Source: Isochrysis galbana
Taxonomy: Eukaryota > Haptophyta > Isochrysidales > Isochrysidaceae
Assembly (NCBI GenBank): GCA_018136815.1
Contig: CM030937.1
Location: 1,866,060 to 1,930,059, forward strand
DNA length: 64,000 bases
Direction: 5' to 3'
Shown here: positions 10,780 through 20,700 of the stretch, piece after piece
How the letters are laid out: every line of letters starts with the position of its first letter
How positions within the stretch are numbered: the first letter of the stretch is position 1
Notes under the pieces: generated by a model
Databases searched by the model: none
What the model was told of the DNA's origin: nothing
The model's input: only the letters and a program-made list of their open reading frames with translations
Position numbers and translations under genes: made by a program

Positions 10780-13700
10780 TCAGAAGAACGCAGAGGGTGT
10801 GTCGAGCAGAGAGACGAGGGTGCGATCCGATGGCGACAGGCGTGCGAGAGCCTCGGAGCGACAGCGAACGAAGGTAGGCGAGGCAAGGGCAGCGTGCGCA
10901 AATGAGTGGGAGCCAAACCACGGGGAACCGCGCGACGATCCCGACGAGTACCACCACTGCCCGAGGACGAAGACCGCGTGCTGCGGCCGCATCATTGGAC
11001 CTGCAGGGTTGGCAACAGACGGGCGGGCTGAGACGGGCAAATGGGAGACATGAGCAATGGGGCCACTGTGCGAGGACGGTGCGAGACGAGGCGAGCGGCG
11101 CGGGGCCTGATGATCCGAGCCGGTGGTCTCGGATCCCACGGGAGCTTCGATCGCGTGCGACGTCGGCGGGGCTGAGACGGTCTGAGATTGTGATTCTGCA
11201 GCCCGCTTTCTCATCTGAGGCTTACGAAGAGGAGGGAAGGGGTGAGCATCATCATAGGCGGTGACGAGCGACTCGCAGCGGCGAAGCAGTTCGGCTAGCG
11301 GCTCCCATGTGGCCGCAGCTTTCGCGTAGCCACGCCATTTGACGAGGTACTGTCTGGAATCGCCTCGACCCTTGCGGTCAAGAAGTGCATCAACCAGATA
11401 CTCGTCTGCTTGGACGGGATCTTCATCTGTGAGGGTATAGTAGGGACGGAGGTTAGTCACATGCACCTCCTCGGAGAGGAGGCGATTTTCTTGGTCGCGT
11501 AGTCGGTAGCGGCCAGCGCCAAGCGCCTCGGCAATGCGATATGGTCCGCTGTAGTGGTAGAGGAGCTTGTTGCGGAGTCCTGGAATCTTGCGAACCACCC
11601 TATCACCTGGAGCGAATTGGATGGGGGGAGAGTGAGTGCGTAGCGTGTCAGCGAGTGCGTCGGCTTGAGACTCTAAAGTTGCATCATAAGCTGCGGCCCA
11701 CGCCGCCTTTAAACGACAATGCATTTTCCAAGCGTACGAGCGAATTTCCTGAGGTAACTCGGGAGATGGACCAGTCTCAGATGGATCAGAAAGCTGGGCA
11801 GGCAGGCGAAGCTCACGGCCATAGAGCAAGGCAGCAGGCGACATGCGGGTTATGCGATTGGCGGAAGCGCGCATGCTCATTAAAAAGAACGGGAGATGAT
11901 CGACCCAATGACCGCCGCCTTCATCGGTAGCACGAGCCATGTTGATCAAGGTCTGCTGAGCTCGTTCCACCAGGCCCACACTCTCGTGATGATGAGGTGT
12001 GCTTGGCCGCAAGTCGGTGCCGGTGCGCTCGAGGATGATCGAGGTAAGTTGACTAGCAAGGCTGCTGCCGGAGTCCGAGCGGAGTTGCCTTGGTACTCCG
12101 TGCCGAGAAACGACGTACGACATGAAGGCGTGAAGAGCGTCGGCACTCGAGGGGTCGCCGTTGTGAGGGGCCGCCTCGATCCAACGAGTGAGCGAGTCCA
12201 CGAAAACGAGGAGCTTGTCGAAGCCTCGAGAGCCCTTGATGAAGTCGTGCGTAGGAGCCATCGAGACGACGTCGCAGAAGACGATGTCGAACGGATAGGC
12301 GCCGACCTGCGGTCCCTTGGGGTCTGCGAGGTGGCGGAAGGGTGGCTTAGCTAAAGTGCACTCGTGGCATTGGCGAACGTGCTCAGAGACGTCTGCGTTC
12401 ATGCCAGGCCAAAAATATCGGTCTCGTAGAAGGCGCGCCATTCGGTTGTCGCCGAGGTGGCACAGGTGGTCGTGAAAGGCTTCGAGGTAGGCGCGGCGCA
12501 TCGTCTTCGGCACGTAGAGGCAGAGCTTCTCGCCGTCTCTCGCCGGCACTCGTCGGTAGAGTAGTCCAGATCGCAACAGGCATCGAGAAGATTCGCGACT
12601 AAGCCAACGCAAGCGACGATGGTCGAGGTCGGGGTTATGAGGAGCGGAAGAGAGAAAGCGGATGAGGTCGTGGCAGTCGGGGTCCTCGGCCTGTGCCTCT
12701 TTGAGCGCCTCGGCGTTAGGTGTACCGACGTCGAGGTAGGAGAGGTTGATAGAATCCCTGGTCGTAGAGGACATCCTGGACGATCGTTCGTCAGCTTGCA
12801 GACTGGATGCCGTTGTGGTACGAGAACGAGAGGCGGCGACGGCTGGCGACTGATTATTCGATGCCGTGGTGGAGCGAGAGTTAGGGACGACGGCGGCTAG
12901 CAGCTGCCCACCCCCCTGCTTAGGAGCGGACGTCTCCGACGTCCCATCGTCTGCAGCCACCAAGCGTGACACGCCATCCGCGTCTTTGTGATTAGCGCCC
13001 GGCTTGTGCTCGACGGTGAAGCGATACTCGGACAACTTGAGCGCCCAGCGCATCAGACGCGACGCCGGCCCACCCTGGACGGTGTCCTTCATGGTGTGCA
13101 ACCAACGGAGAGCTTGGTGATCGATGACGAGGCGGAAGTGCCGGCCCCAAAGGTACGGTCGCCAAGTGCGAATGCTTTCCAAGGCAGCAAGAAGCTCCAC
13201 CTCGGTGGTGGTCCAATGACGCTCCGCGGCGGTGAGGCGGCGACCGTAATACGCAACGACATGCTCGTGTCCGTGGTCGTCAACCTGCGACAGGATTCCG
13301 CCGATACCCAGGGTACTGGCCGCGTCCGTTTTGACGATGAACTCCTTGTCGTGACGAGGCGCAGCTAACACTGGCGTAGACGTGATGAGCTCGATGAGGC
13401 GACGGATCGCTGTCTGGCACTCAGGCGACTGAGAGACGGTAGCCACGTCGACGCCCGTACGAGTAAGGTCGGTGAGAGGGGCCGCGACGTGCGCGAAGCC
13501 CTTGATGAACCGACGGTAGTACGAACAAAGGCCGAGAAACGAGCGAACCTTTTCGAGCGAATCGATGTGACGCGGATCGATCGAGCGTACCGCCTCGACT
13601 TTCTTGGGGTCCATCTCGAGACCACGACGAGACACGACGTGCCCGAGGTATTCGCCCTTGATAGCGAACAAGATGCACTTGGAGGCCTTGCATGAGAGAC

Positions 13701-16700
13701 CAGCCCATCGGAGACGCTCGAGAACGAGATCGAGACGGTGAAGCATTTGCTCGAAGGAGGTGTCGATGCGTTCCTCAAGCGTGCTGCCTGTGCCCGTCGA
13801 CCAAATTCCGATGTCGTCCAGGTACGGCATGCAAATCTCCCACGCGAGGCCCTGGAGCACCGCATCCATGAGACGACACATGTAGGAAGGGCCGGATTGG
13901 ACGCCGAACGGGAGGTAGTTGAACTCGTACTTCTGGCGATGGGTGCAGAACGCCGTGATGGGTTTGTCCTCCTCCTTGATAGGCAGACACCAGAAGCCGG
14001 AGGCGAGATCGAGTGCCTCAGTGAGCGAGGACTCGGGGTCGTCCCTATCGCCGGCGACCGTCGGCCGAGCCTCGTGCAACTTGTACTCGATGTAGGCTGA
14101 CGCCACCGGCGAGTACGCAGGAAGGGTTACAGGACGTGGTGCCAGGTTCCAGACCGTGATCAGCACCTCCCCCTCCGGAGTTGGGGTTTCGACGCTAGTG
14201 GCGACCATTGGAGGAGAATCGAGGCCGTCACGGGGTGGTAGACGGTCGACGAGGATGGCGGAGTCGGGGTAGTTTTCGATGATCTCCAGCGGCAGGCGAA
14301 CGGAGAACGTACCCCTCGATCGCGAGGGGATAGTGATAGGCTGCCTGGTGTACAGAGCGAACTCTTTCGACGCAACGGCCGACGTAGAGACGTCGGCGAA
14401 GAGTGGCTCAATTTCGACGGCGGCAGACGAACGGTTAGGAGACGAAGGTGGACTGCGAGTGAAGTCGAGACGAGGGGGCGGCTCAAGCTCGGGATCGAGA
14501 GGGGGCAATGGAACCGAAGTCGACATTGCCGGCGGCGACTCGCCGTGAGCCTGGCGGGATGAAACGTTGTCCGAGATAGGAACGAGCGACGACTCCTCTG
14601 CCCGTGGCGAGTCGGCGGAGATCACGGCGACAAGCGGTGCAGAAGAGAGACGAGGGCGAGTGGAGACGAGGGACGGAACGCGACGATCGTTGACCATAAG
14701 GGTCAAGCGGCTATCACGCCCAGCATCCGGCGACAGTTCGATACAGGCGGCGTATGCTTCCAGGAAATCGTTTCCCAGGAGAAGCATAGGTGCGCCTTCG
14801 ACGACGAGGAAACGGTGTCGGAATTCGACACCGGAGAGAGAGAAGACCAACGTGGCGTAGCCGCGGGTACGGAGGGGGTTACCATCCGGTCCGACAACGG
14901 CAGGTCGGTCCGAAGCGTGTTCGAGCAAGACGCAAGCGTCGCGGGGCAATGTGGCCAACAGCTCGGTGGTTACAACCGAGGGACCGGCTCCCGTGTCGGC
15001 TAGAGTCTTGTTGACGGCGAGGGCGGAATCGACGATATAACGAGTAGGGCCCGTGGCGGAGTGACGGCAAACGATGAGATCGCGAACGTACAGGCAGTGG
15101 CGGGGGTATAGGCTTGGCGGCGTGTCGGAGACAAGCCTCGCCGGTACCTCCCTGGTCAAAGAAGCGACGACAGCAGGCTGGTTGAGAGCAGGTGTGAAAC
15201 CCGAGGGAACGAAGGCGGCGTGCCGCTGCCTATGGTCGGCAATGACGTCAGCAACGGAGCGGCGAGCAGGGCGATCGAGCGGAGGCAGCGGTGGGTGCGA
15301 GTCCGGCAGGGCACCCAAGCCTAGGCGACATGGCGGCGTAGGGAGAAGAGCGAGGCGTTCCTGGTCCGACCAGGTAAGACGCAAGGCAGCATGCCAGCCC
15401 TCTGGCATGAACGTGTCCGGAAAGGAAACGGAGGCACACGTCTCCAAGAGAGGAGGCATTGGAACGAACGGCAATGAGGACGAGGGAGAGGGAGAGGGAG
15501 CAAGGATCGGCAACGCCTCCTCCTCTACCGCGGACGAGTGAAGGCGGACTTCCGCATCGAGCGCCGAAGCCAGCGATGGAGACAATGGCAACCAGGCATA
15601 CGAGATCAAGCCTTGCGCACCGCGCACCGCCGTCCATATACGCCAGCGGTTGCGGACCCTGCGAATCATTCGAGCTGGACGGGCGGGCAACAACGACGAG
15701 CGGGGCGATCCTAGCCACGGCCGCCACTCCATATCAATCGCGGCGACACTCGAAACATTCGAAGGCTCGGAACTGGAACTGGAACCAGCCTGAGCCACTT
15801 GGCTGGATTGTCGATCGCGCGCTAGAGATAGGAGAGAGGCGGCGGGCGTGGCCGGACGAGAAGGAGTACGGCGACAATAGTCCAAAACGACGGGCATCCA
15901 CTGCATCGCCATCGCACCGGCGATGCCCACGTAGGTGCGGCTGCGCATCGAGCCGCGATGAGGGGACATGGGAAGGTTTGCCATTGCGTGCTGGCGACCA
16001 GGAACAATGCAAGTCGGCATGAGCGGAGGAAGGTTGGGCGAAAGGTAGAGTCCCGTAGCCTTAGTGTGCCCCGTTCCATGTTGCCATGGATGGACATATT
16101 GCGTAGCTTCGATACCCCCGAGTAGAGACTTAGCGTAGTGGTGCATTTTCGGGTTTTCCACCGCTAGAAACGGAGCCCCGGCGTTCAGGCGACGGCGGAA
16201 TTGCTTTGCGGCGGAGATCGTATCGGACATGCGCTGCGGGTTGGAGTGGATCCACCTTAAGCCAGCGTTCGAGAGATAGGTACACGGCGGGTGCGCGATA
16301 ATCAAGTCCCATCCGAGGTCTTGGACGAGATCCGCGTCCCCTTCGAAGTGCGGAACGTAGTCGACGTCGGACGGAAACAAATCGCACGTCGCCACATCAG
16401 CGCCAGCAAGCAAAAACATGGACGAGACTACTCCACTCGTCTCGCCGATAATCAAGACGCGAGGAGGCGAGATGCCGTCGGTCTGCACGGCCTCGACGTC
16501 ACGCCTTACGTCTCTGAGTGTGACACAAATTTCGTCGAAGTGGATAGGTAGCACCTGAGCTGGAGACTCAGGCGATCGGCTAGGGCGCAGAACAAGCTGC
16601 GCCGCCTCGGCAATATCTTTCGGCATTACGTGCGCGGCACCGTGGGCGGCGGCGCGTTGGAAAGCGAGATCGATAACGTACGAGAGGGTCTCGCCCTCCT

Positions 16701-17481
16701 TCAAGGAAGGGCGAGTGCGCGCGAGATGTACGAGCAAATCTTCAGCGGCCGGAACCAAAGTCAGGCACACTGAAAGCTGGCAGAGCGGAACGACAGCGGA
16801 AACGGAAACGGGACTGCGAGTGACCGGAATGGACGGAGACGCGGCGGCCAAGGTGCGAACCATCTGAAAAGAACGGGACACGACGGCCGGAAGAGAGTCG
16901 GACGAGAATAGAGCGGGTCGAGAACGGAACAATCGGCGGAATGCGCGTTGCACGACGGAGGGTATGTTGGCGAACACCCCTTCGTCAGCTAAGGAAGATT
17001 CATCAAACAAGCTAGTCGGTAGCGGTCGCCAACCCAATCGGGTTGGTGCAACCATCGTAGGCGGCGCGAGCCAACGGCGAACAGCGAGGGTGTAGGCCAC
17101 CGTCCATCCGGAGGGGCTAACCTCGCTAGCACGGCCAAGGCAGCTTAAAGGCGAGTCTCGAGGGAACGAATTGGCCAGTCCATCCAAGATTTGACTGGCG
17201 ACAGCAGACGGATCGGCAGCGACGGAGCTCAAGGCAAGAATTAGCGTTGAGCGCTCGAAATCGAGAGCATTGAACGAATGATTCGAGAACGACGAGAGCG
17301 ACGAAGGAGGTAGCGAACGAACGGCGAGAGAGAACGGAACTCCCGGAGTCGAATCGTCCCCACCACATATGAGCAGATGAGGGTGACTCCGGATCGATTG
17401 AACGACTGAAACGAAAACGCGAACTTCGGGAACGACGGGATCGCAACCTAGGGTAGTATCCCCAGGTTGGAACGACAACAA
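10780..17481 (-). CDS. Gag-MTase-Pro-RT-RNaseH-Int-chromodomain polyprotein
   Basis: One uninterrupted frame of 2,233 codons. Approximate domains: residues 1-330, gag-like region of unrecognised fold with no CCHC knuckle seen. Residues 335-535, DNA cytosine methyltransferase-like domain with a glycine-containing SAM-loop segment (VLIIGETSG), motif IV AHPPCTYL, an ENP motif VI and SRTYVGIA near the end. Near residue 828, retropepsin DTGA. RT motif A LDLASGFW and catalytic YLDD near 1218. RNase H TDAAS near 1380. Integrase HHCC zinc finger near 1680-1710 and the D,D,E core beginning FCDVV. C-terminal chromodomain around 2040 with YLVKWRGY and TWEPL. The conserved RT fingers (KKDG...R and DYR-LN blocks) are absent; the frame jumps from HEARPTVAGDRDD to SLTEALDLASGF. 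The start given is a TTG; the frame is open upstream and the first in-frame ATG is at 17055 (residue 143), so translation initiation is unclear. Confidence 0.93.
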   Translation of the reverse strand: MLSFQPGDTTLGCDPVVPEVRVFVSVVQSIRSHPHLLICGGDDSTPGVPFSLAVRSLPPSSLSSFSNHSFNALDFERSTLILALSSVAADPSAVASQILDGLANSFPRDSPLSCLGRASEVSPSGWTVAYTLAVRRWLAPPTMVAPTRLGWRPLPTSLFDESSLADEGVFANIPSVVQRAFRRLFRSRPALFSSDSLPAVVSRSFQMVRTLAAASPSIPVTRSPVSVSAVVPLCQLSVCLTLVPAAEDLLVHLARTRPSLKEGETLSYVIDLAFQRAAAHGAAHVMPKDIAEAAQLVLRPSRSPESPAQVLPIHFDEICVTLRDVRRDVEAVQTDGISPPRVLIIGETSGVVSSMFLLAGADVATCDLFPSDVDYVPHFEGDADLVQDLGWDLIIAHPPCTYLSNAGLRWIHSNPQRMSDTISAAKQFRRRLNAGAPFLAVENPKMHHYAKSLLGGIEATQYVHPWQHGTGHTKATGLYLSPNLPPLMPTCIVPGRQHAMANLPMSPHRGSMRSRTYVGIAGAMAMQWMPVVLDYCRRTPSRPATPAASLLSLARDRQSSQVAQAGSSSSSEPSNVSSVAAIDMEWRPWLGSPRSSLLPARPARMIRRVRNRWRIWTAVRGAQGLISYAWLPLSPSLASALDAEVRLHSSAVEEEALPILAPSPSPSSSLPFVPMPPLLETCASVSFPDTFMPEGWHAALRLTWSDQERLALLPTPPCRLGLGALPDSHPPLPPLDRPARRSVADVIADHRQRHAAFVPSGFTPALNQPAVVASLTREVPARLVSDTPPSLYPRHCLYVRDLIVCRHSATGPTRYIVDSALAVNKTLADTGAGPSVVTTELLATLPRDACVLLEHASDRPAVVGPDGNPLRTRGYATLVFSLSGVEFRHRFLVVEGAPMLLLGNDFLEAYAACIELSPDAGRDSRLTLMVNDRRVPSLVSTRPRLSSAPLVAVISADSPRAEESSLVPISDNVSSRQAHGESPPAMSTSVPLPPLDPELEPPPRLDFTRSPPSSPNRSSAAVEIEPLFADVSTSAVASKEFALYTRQPITIPSRSRGTFSVRLPLEIIENYPDSAILVDRLPPRDGLDSPPMVATSVETPTPEGEVLITVWNLAPRPVTLPAYSPVASAYIEYKLHEARPTVAGDRDDPESSLTEALDLASGFWCLPIKEEDKPITAFCTHRQKYEFNYLPFGVQSGPSYMCRLMDAVLQGLAWEICMPYLDDIGIWSTGTGSTLEERIDTSFEQMLHRLDLVLERLRWAGLSCKASKCILFAIKGEYLGHVVSRRGLEMDPKKVEAVRSIDPRHIDSLEKVRSFLGLCSYYRRFIKGFAHVAAPLTDLTRTGVDVATVSQSPECQTAIRRLIELITSTPVLAAPRHDKEFIVKTDAASTLGIGGILSQVDDHGHEHVVAYYGRRLTAAERHWTTTEVELLAALESIRTWRPYLWGRHFRLVIDHQALRWLHTMKDTVQGGPASRLMRWALKLSEYRFTVEHKPGANHKDADGVSRLVAADDGTSETSAPKQGGGQLLAAVVPNSRSTTASNNQSPAVAASRSRTTTASSLQADERSSRMSSTTRDSINLSYLDVGTPNAEALKEAQAEDPDCHDLIRFLSSAPHNPDLDHRRLRWLSRESSRCLLRSGLLYRRVPARDGEKLCLYVPKTMRRAYLEAFHDHLCHLGDNRMARLLRDRYFWPGMNADVSEHVRQCHECTLAKPPFRHLADPKGPQVGAYPFDIVFCDVVSMAPTHDFIKGSRGFDKLLVFVDSLTRWIEAAPHNGDPSSADALHAFMSYVVSRHGVPRQLRSDSGSSLASQLTSIILERTGTDLRPSTPHHHESVGLVERAQQTLINMARATDEGGGHWVDHLPFFLMSMRASANRITRMSPAALLYGRELRLPAQLSDPSETGPSPELPQEIRSYAWKMHCRLKAAWAAAYDATLESQADALADTLRTHSPPIQFAPGDRVVRKIPGLRNKLLYHYSGPYRIAEALGAGRYRLRDQENRLLSEEVHVTNLRPYYTLTDEDPVQADEYLVDALLDRKGRGDSRQYLVKWRGYAKAAATWEPLAELLRRCESLVTAYDDAHPFPPLRKPQMRKRAAESQSQTVSAPPTSHAIEAPVGSETTGSDHQAPRRSPRLAPSSHSGPIAHVSHLPVSARPSVANPAGPMMRPQHAVFVLGQWWYSSGSSRGSPWFGSHSFAHAALASPTFVRCRSEALARLSPSDRTLVSLLDTPSAFF

Positions 17482-17714
17482 GAAGGCTTTGCTCAGCCGT
17501 CCGAGGGACGGCGAGCTCGCAGATCGGAGGGGCGAAACATTAGAGGCACGAAATGAAACGCGAACGGGAGTGACAGAAGTATCGAGAAGCGAAAGGGGTA
17601 GCGGTCCAGGCCGCCGAGGAATTGAGAAGTCAACGAAGCATATGACTCTGCAGAGGTTGGGGAGACCCCCATTGAGACGTCCAGCGCGGGACGCACCGAG
17701 TAGGATTCTACACC

Positions 17715-18838
17715 TGACGAATTGGGATGGCCCATAGGGCCTGAGGGCAATGAGGAAGGAGGCAGACCGGCGGCAGGCGCGGCGGAGGAGACGACTTCGG
17801 AGACGCTGACGGGCTGAGGCCCGTCAGCAGAGGAAGGCGGGCAGGCGGGCTTGAGCGAGGGCGAGGACGGCGGCGAGAGCGACATCGAGCGAGAGGCGAG
17901 AGGCGAGGGTGAGTGAGAGGAGGGCTGTGTTGGCAGGGGCTGGTGAGGCAAGGAGAGTTTGTAGGGTACGAGTGTTACGAGAGCGAGAGCGACGAGAGCG
18001 AGAGCGACGGATGACGACTGACGACAAGACGTCGGATCCAACGATGCTGCGACACCGACTCACGAACACACTAGAATCATTCACCCAAACCAAGCAAAAC
18101 ATGAAATAACCGAGACCCCACATCGCCGGTAACTCAAACACGTCGCGAGAGACACAGAGAGAGAGCGAGAGAGAGAGAGAATCCGCAGCGACGGTCGGAG
18201 CGTGTCTTCGCTTTGGATTTTCCCACCAAGGCGGAAAGTCGAAGAGGAACGTTATGTCGCGCAACCACGGCGATCACATTGGATACAGATCGCAGCGAGG
18301 TATCCTTGCAATCGAAGAAATCTTGCTGTTGAGCGTGGACCTTCTAGACGTTTCTATCGAGCAACCCCGAGTAGCAACCAAGGGAGGAGAAAACCAAAAA
18401 CCAACGGGACCAAGGGCTTCCATCTTCCATGCAACTTGCATCAAGGGGAAAGATAACCCAAAACCAAAGCAGCGAATCTAAATCAATCTCCAAGTGGAGA
18501 TGGCAAACCAAGGACCAAGGAGAAAGATTCCCTCACCCAAGCAGCGAACCTAAATCGATCTCCGAGGGGAGATGGCAAACCAAACCTGATTGCCCCCAGA
18601 AGCAGGTAAAGAAACGCGGGGAGATAGCGAATTAAACCTTTTGCGAGGCGCCTGGGAGGAAGAAAGGTGGGGAAACTTCCCTTCTCTTCGAGAGAAAGAG
18701 AGAGGGCGCTCCACAACCCTAAATCCTAGGCGTCCACGCGAAGTTTTTGACCGAGAACGAGAACGAGAGAATTATAACGATAAATACCGAACGAAGAGAA
18801 GAGAGAAGCCTAGCGAGAGTCGATTCGCGAATGCGACA
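17715..18838 (-). repeat. 5' LTR of the chromovirus (1,124 bp)
   Basis: This is the upstream LTR in the orientation of the polyprotein and should hold the promoter. The polyprotein frame is open from inside this LTR, where an in-frame stop lies near 17825, through the leader. Confidence 0.96.
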
Positions 18839-19823
18839 GGCATGCCTTATGGTAGAGGCCCCTCTCACCATGGTGAGGGTCGCGCCGCCTCGGCGGCGCG
18901 ACCCGCGGCCGGGTGGCCCTTATGGGCACATCTCCATGACATGCTGCGTAGCGCTACATCGCATCACAACAAGCTGGCATCACAGAATGTATCTGTTGAT
19001 AATCACAACTCTCAGCCAAAGGCCAAAGGACAGTCACAACACCCGTCGTACCCTCTAGAACCTGCCCACACCAAGGCTGACCCCCGCCCCGCCCGGGCCC
19101 GACCGACACTCAGGAACTAGAATTAGACGAAGAAGATAAGTAAGAAGATCAACAAGTTGACTCAGACGCGATCTACGACTCTACGACCTCTGATTCCAAC
19201 AAGCGGGCGACTTGGTCCTCCATGACACGACGGTCTACGCGGCCATCGTCGAACTCCTACTCGAGCTCGAAGGCGTCGACCCCGAGCCAGATTTCTGGGC
19301 CCGCTCCTCGCGGGGCCCGTGGCACATCGCAGTATCGCAGTCAACAGTCAACGAACACTGCGCGCAACAATTCCAAGCCCCCCTCACCTTTCCTCTTCCT
19401 CTGTGGAAGCACGTGTGCCTCGCGCCACACGCGGCCGAGGCGTCCTCGCCGGCCCGAGCACCAGCCGCGGCGCGCATGGCTCGGCTGTCTGTCCCGCTCG
19501 CTAGCGTCGCCATCGCTGGCGGCCCTCCCACTCCTCCGCTCGCTCCGTGCCGTCTGCCCACTTCTTGCCGCCGGCCGCGGGCCTCTCTTCACTCTTCACG
19601 CCGCGCTCCGAAGACCGAAGAGTTCATTTCTTGCAAAGATGCCGTCGTTATTTTATACTCGACCCGCCCCTTTCTCTTCCCACCCGCCATCTGCGCTGCG
19701 CGACCCGCCCATCGGGTTCCCGCAGTGGAGGGAGTGTTGCGGGTGGCGGGTGGGGGGAGGGATTTTTTTGGATGCGTGCTATACCCTATACTTAGTACGC
19801 CCCATCTCCCACCCCTCCTCGGC
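18839..19823. other. Intergenic, no supported gene
   Basis: This stretch follows the target duplication of the chromovirus. Both strands have medium-length frames across 19212-19929, but none has a recognisable domain, a convincing start or splice signals. Composition is GC-rich without strong repeats until the dispersed repeat begins at 19824. Confidence 0.5.
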
Positions 19824-20700
19824 AACTAAGTTTATACTTAGTTCGCCCATGGGGGGGCACGAGCCCCCCTCTCTCTCCACTCCTCCCCTGCCATGGGGGA
19901 GGAACCACCCACTCTCCTGGCACGCCTGATGGCTTGCCAGGAGCACACTGCCATGCTGACCCATTCCTCTCCCCACAGGCACGCCTGACTCGCCCGCCCT
20001 GGCCTGTCGTGGCCAGCCCATCCCTCTGACCAGCCCCTCCTCCCCCTGGGCCCCCCTGTTCAGGACCCCCCAGCCAGCTCCAGTCGACCCGCAGGGGCTC
20101 GGAGCGCCAGCGAGGGAGAGGCAGGAGGGGCCAGGGCCATGCCCCAGCCTCACCTGCCCCCTGAGCTGCGCTCCCAGGCCCCTGCTGGCCACCTGGGGAC
20201 CTGAAGAGGGGCCGCAGGCGCGCGCCATGGGCCCCCGCCGCAGGGAAGAGAGGAGGAAAAGGGAAGAGGGAGGGGAGGGGGGAGCGGCAGCTCACCCCTC
20301 CGGCAGAAACGTGTCTTCTCGCCCCGTTTGGGTAAGAGAAGACGGGGGCGCCAGAGCCAGGAGGGAAGGGCCGCGGCTCGCCGCGGCCACTCGCTCTAGC
20401 GAGGGAGATTAGCGCTTCTGGGCTCCTATCTCACGAGTGCCCCCCCCCCCCCTGCGTTGCTTTTACCCGAAAGGGGTTTTCCCCCAGCGTGGACTCGAGG
20501 AGAGGACGTGCTGGGGTGCGCGGGGCCGGTGCATGCACTGGGGGGAGGACAAATATCGAGGGGAGGGGGCAGTGCCCCCACCCCCCGGTATCACTCGGAC
20601 ACCTGGCCCGTCAGGCATGGCGGGATTCCGGGACTGAGACGTTATGTCCAATTAGCTAGTGGGGTTGGCTAGGATATAGGATATAACATTGATTATTATT
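19824..20700 (+). repeat. Dispersed ~870-bp non-autonomous repeat, copy A
   Basis: It starts with the palindrome AACTAAGTTTATACTTAGTT (8-bp arms around TTAT) and ends near GGCTAGGATATAGGATATAAC. It aligns with 24739-25590 over its full length, including the blocks CTCCTCCCCCTGGGCCCCCC, GTGTCTTCTCGCCCCGTTTG and CGGCTCGCCGCGGCCACTCG. No conserved long frame is shared in a way that suggests a protein. It is likely a non-autonomous mobile element or a segment of one. Confidence 0.75.

Larger units (their letters stand above)
8684..18838 (-). mobile_element. Complete Ty3/gypsy chromovirus LTR retrotransposon with embedded DNA methyltransferase domain
   Basis: This 10,155-bp element is bounded by two 1,124-bp direct LTRs that begin TG and end CA, and by the 5-bp target duplication GGCAT (8679-8683 and 18839-18843). 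The polyprotein is on the minus strand, so the 5' LTR is the right-hand one. Next to the 3' LTR a purine tract (AGGGGGG on the minus strand, 9808-9814) is the likely polypurine tract. Inside the 5' LTR the minus strand reads GGTGTAGAATCC; the matching primer tRNA was not identified. The only LTR difference found in a spot check is G at 9691 against A at 18722, so the insertion is very recent. Between the 3' LTR and the polyprotein stop (9815-10779) no gene is seen; about 10020-10260 is a degenerate tandem repeat rich in GAACGACGA and GAGAATCGAGAA motifs. Confidence 0.96.

Noticed and set aside
17690..17714. Primer-binding site identified with a particular tRNA
   Set aside because: GGTGTAGAATCC next to the LTR may be the site, but I could not match it to a specific tRNA 3' end.
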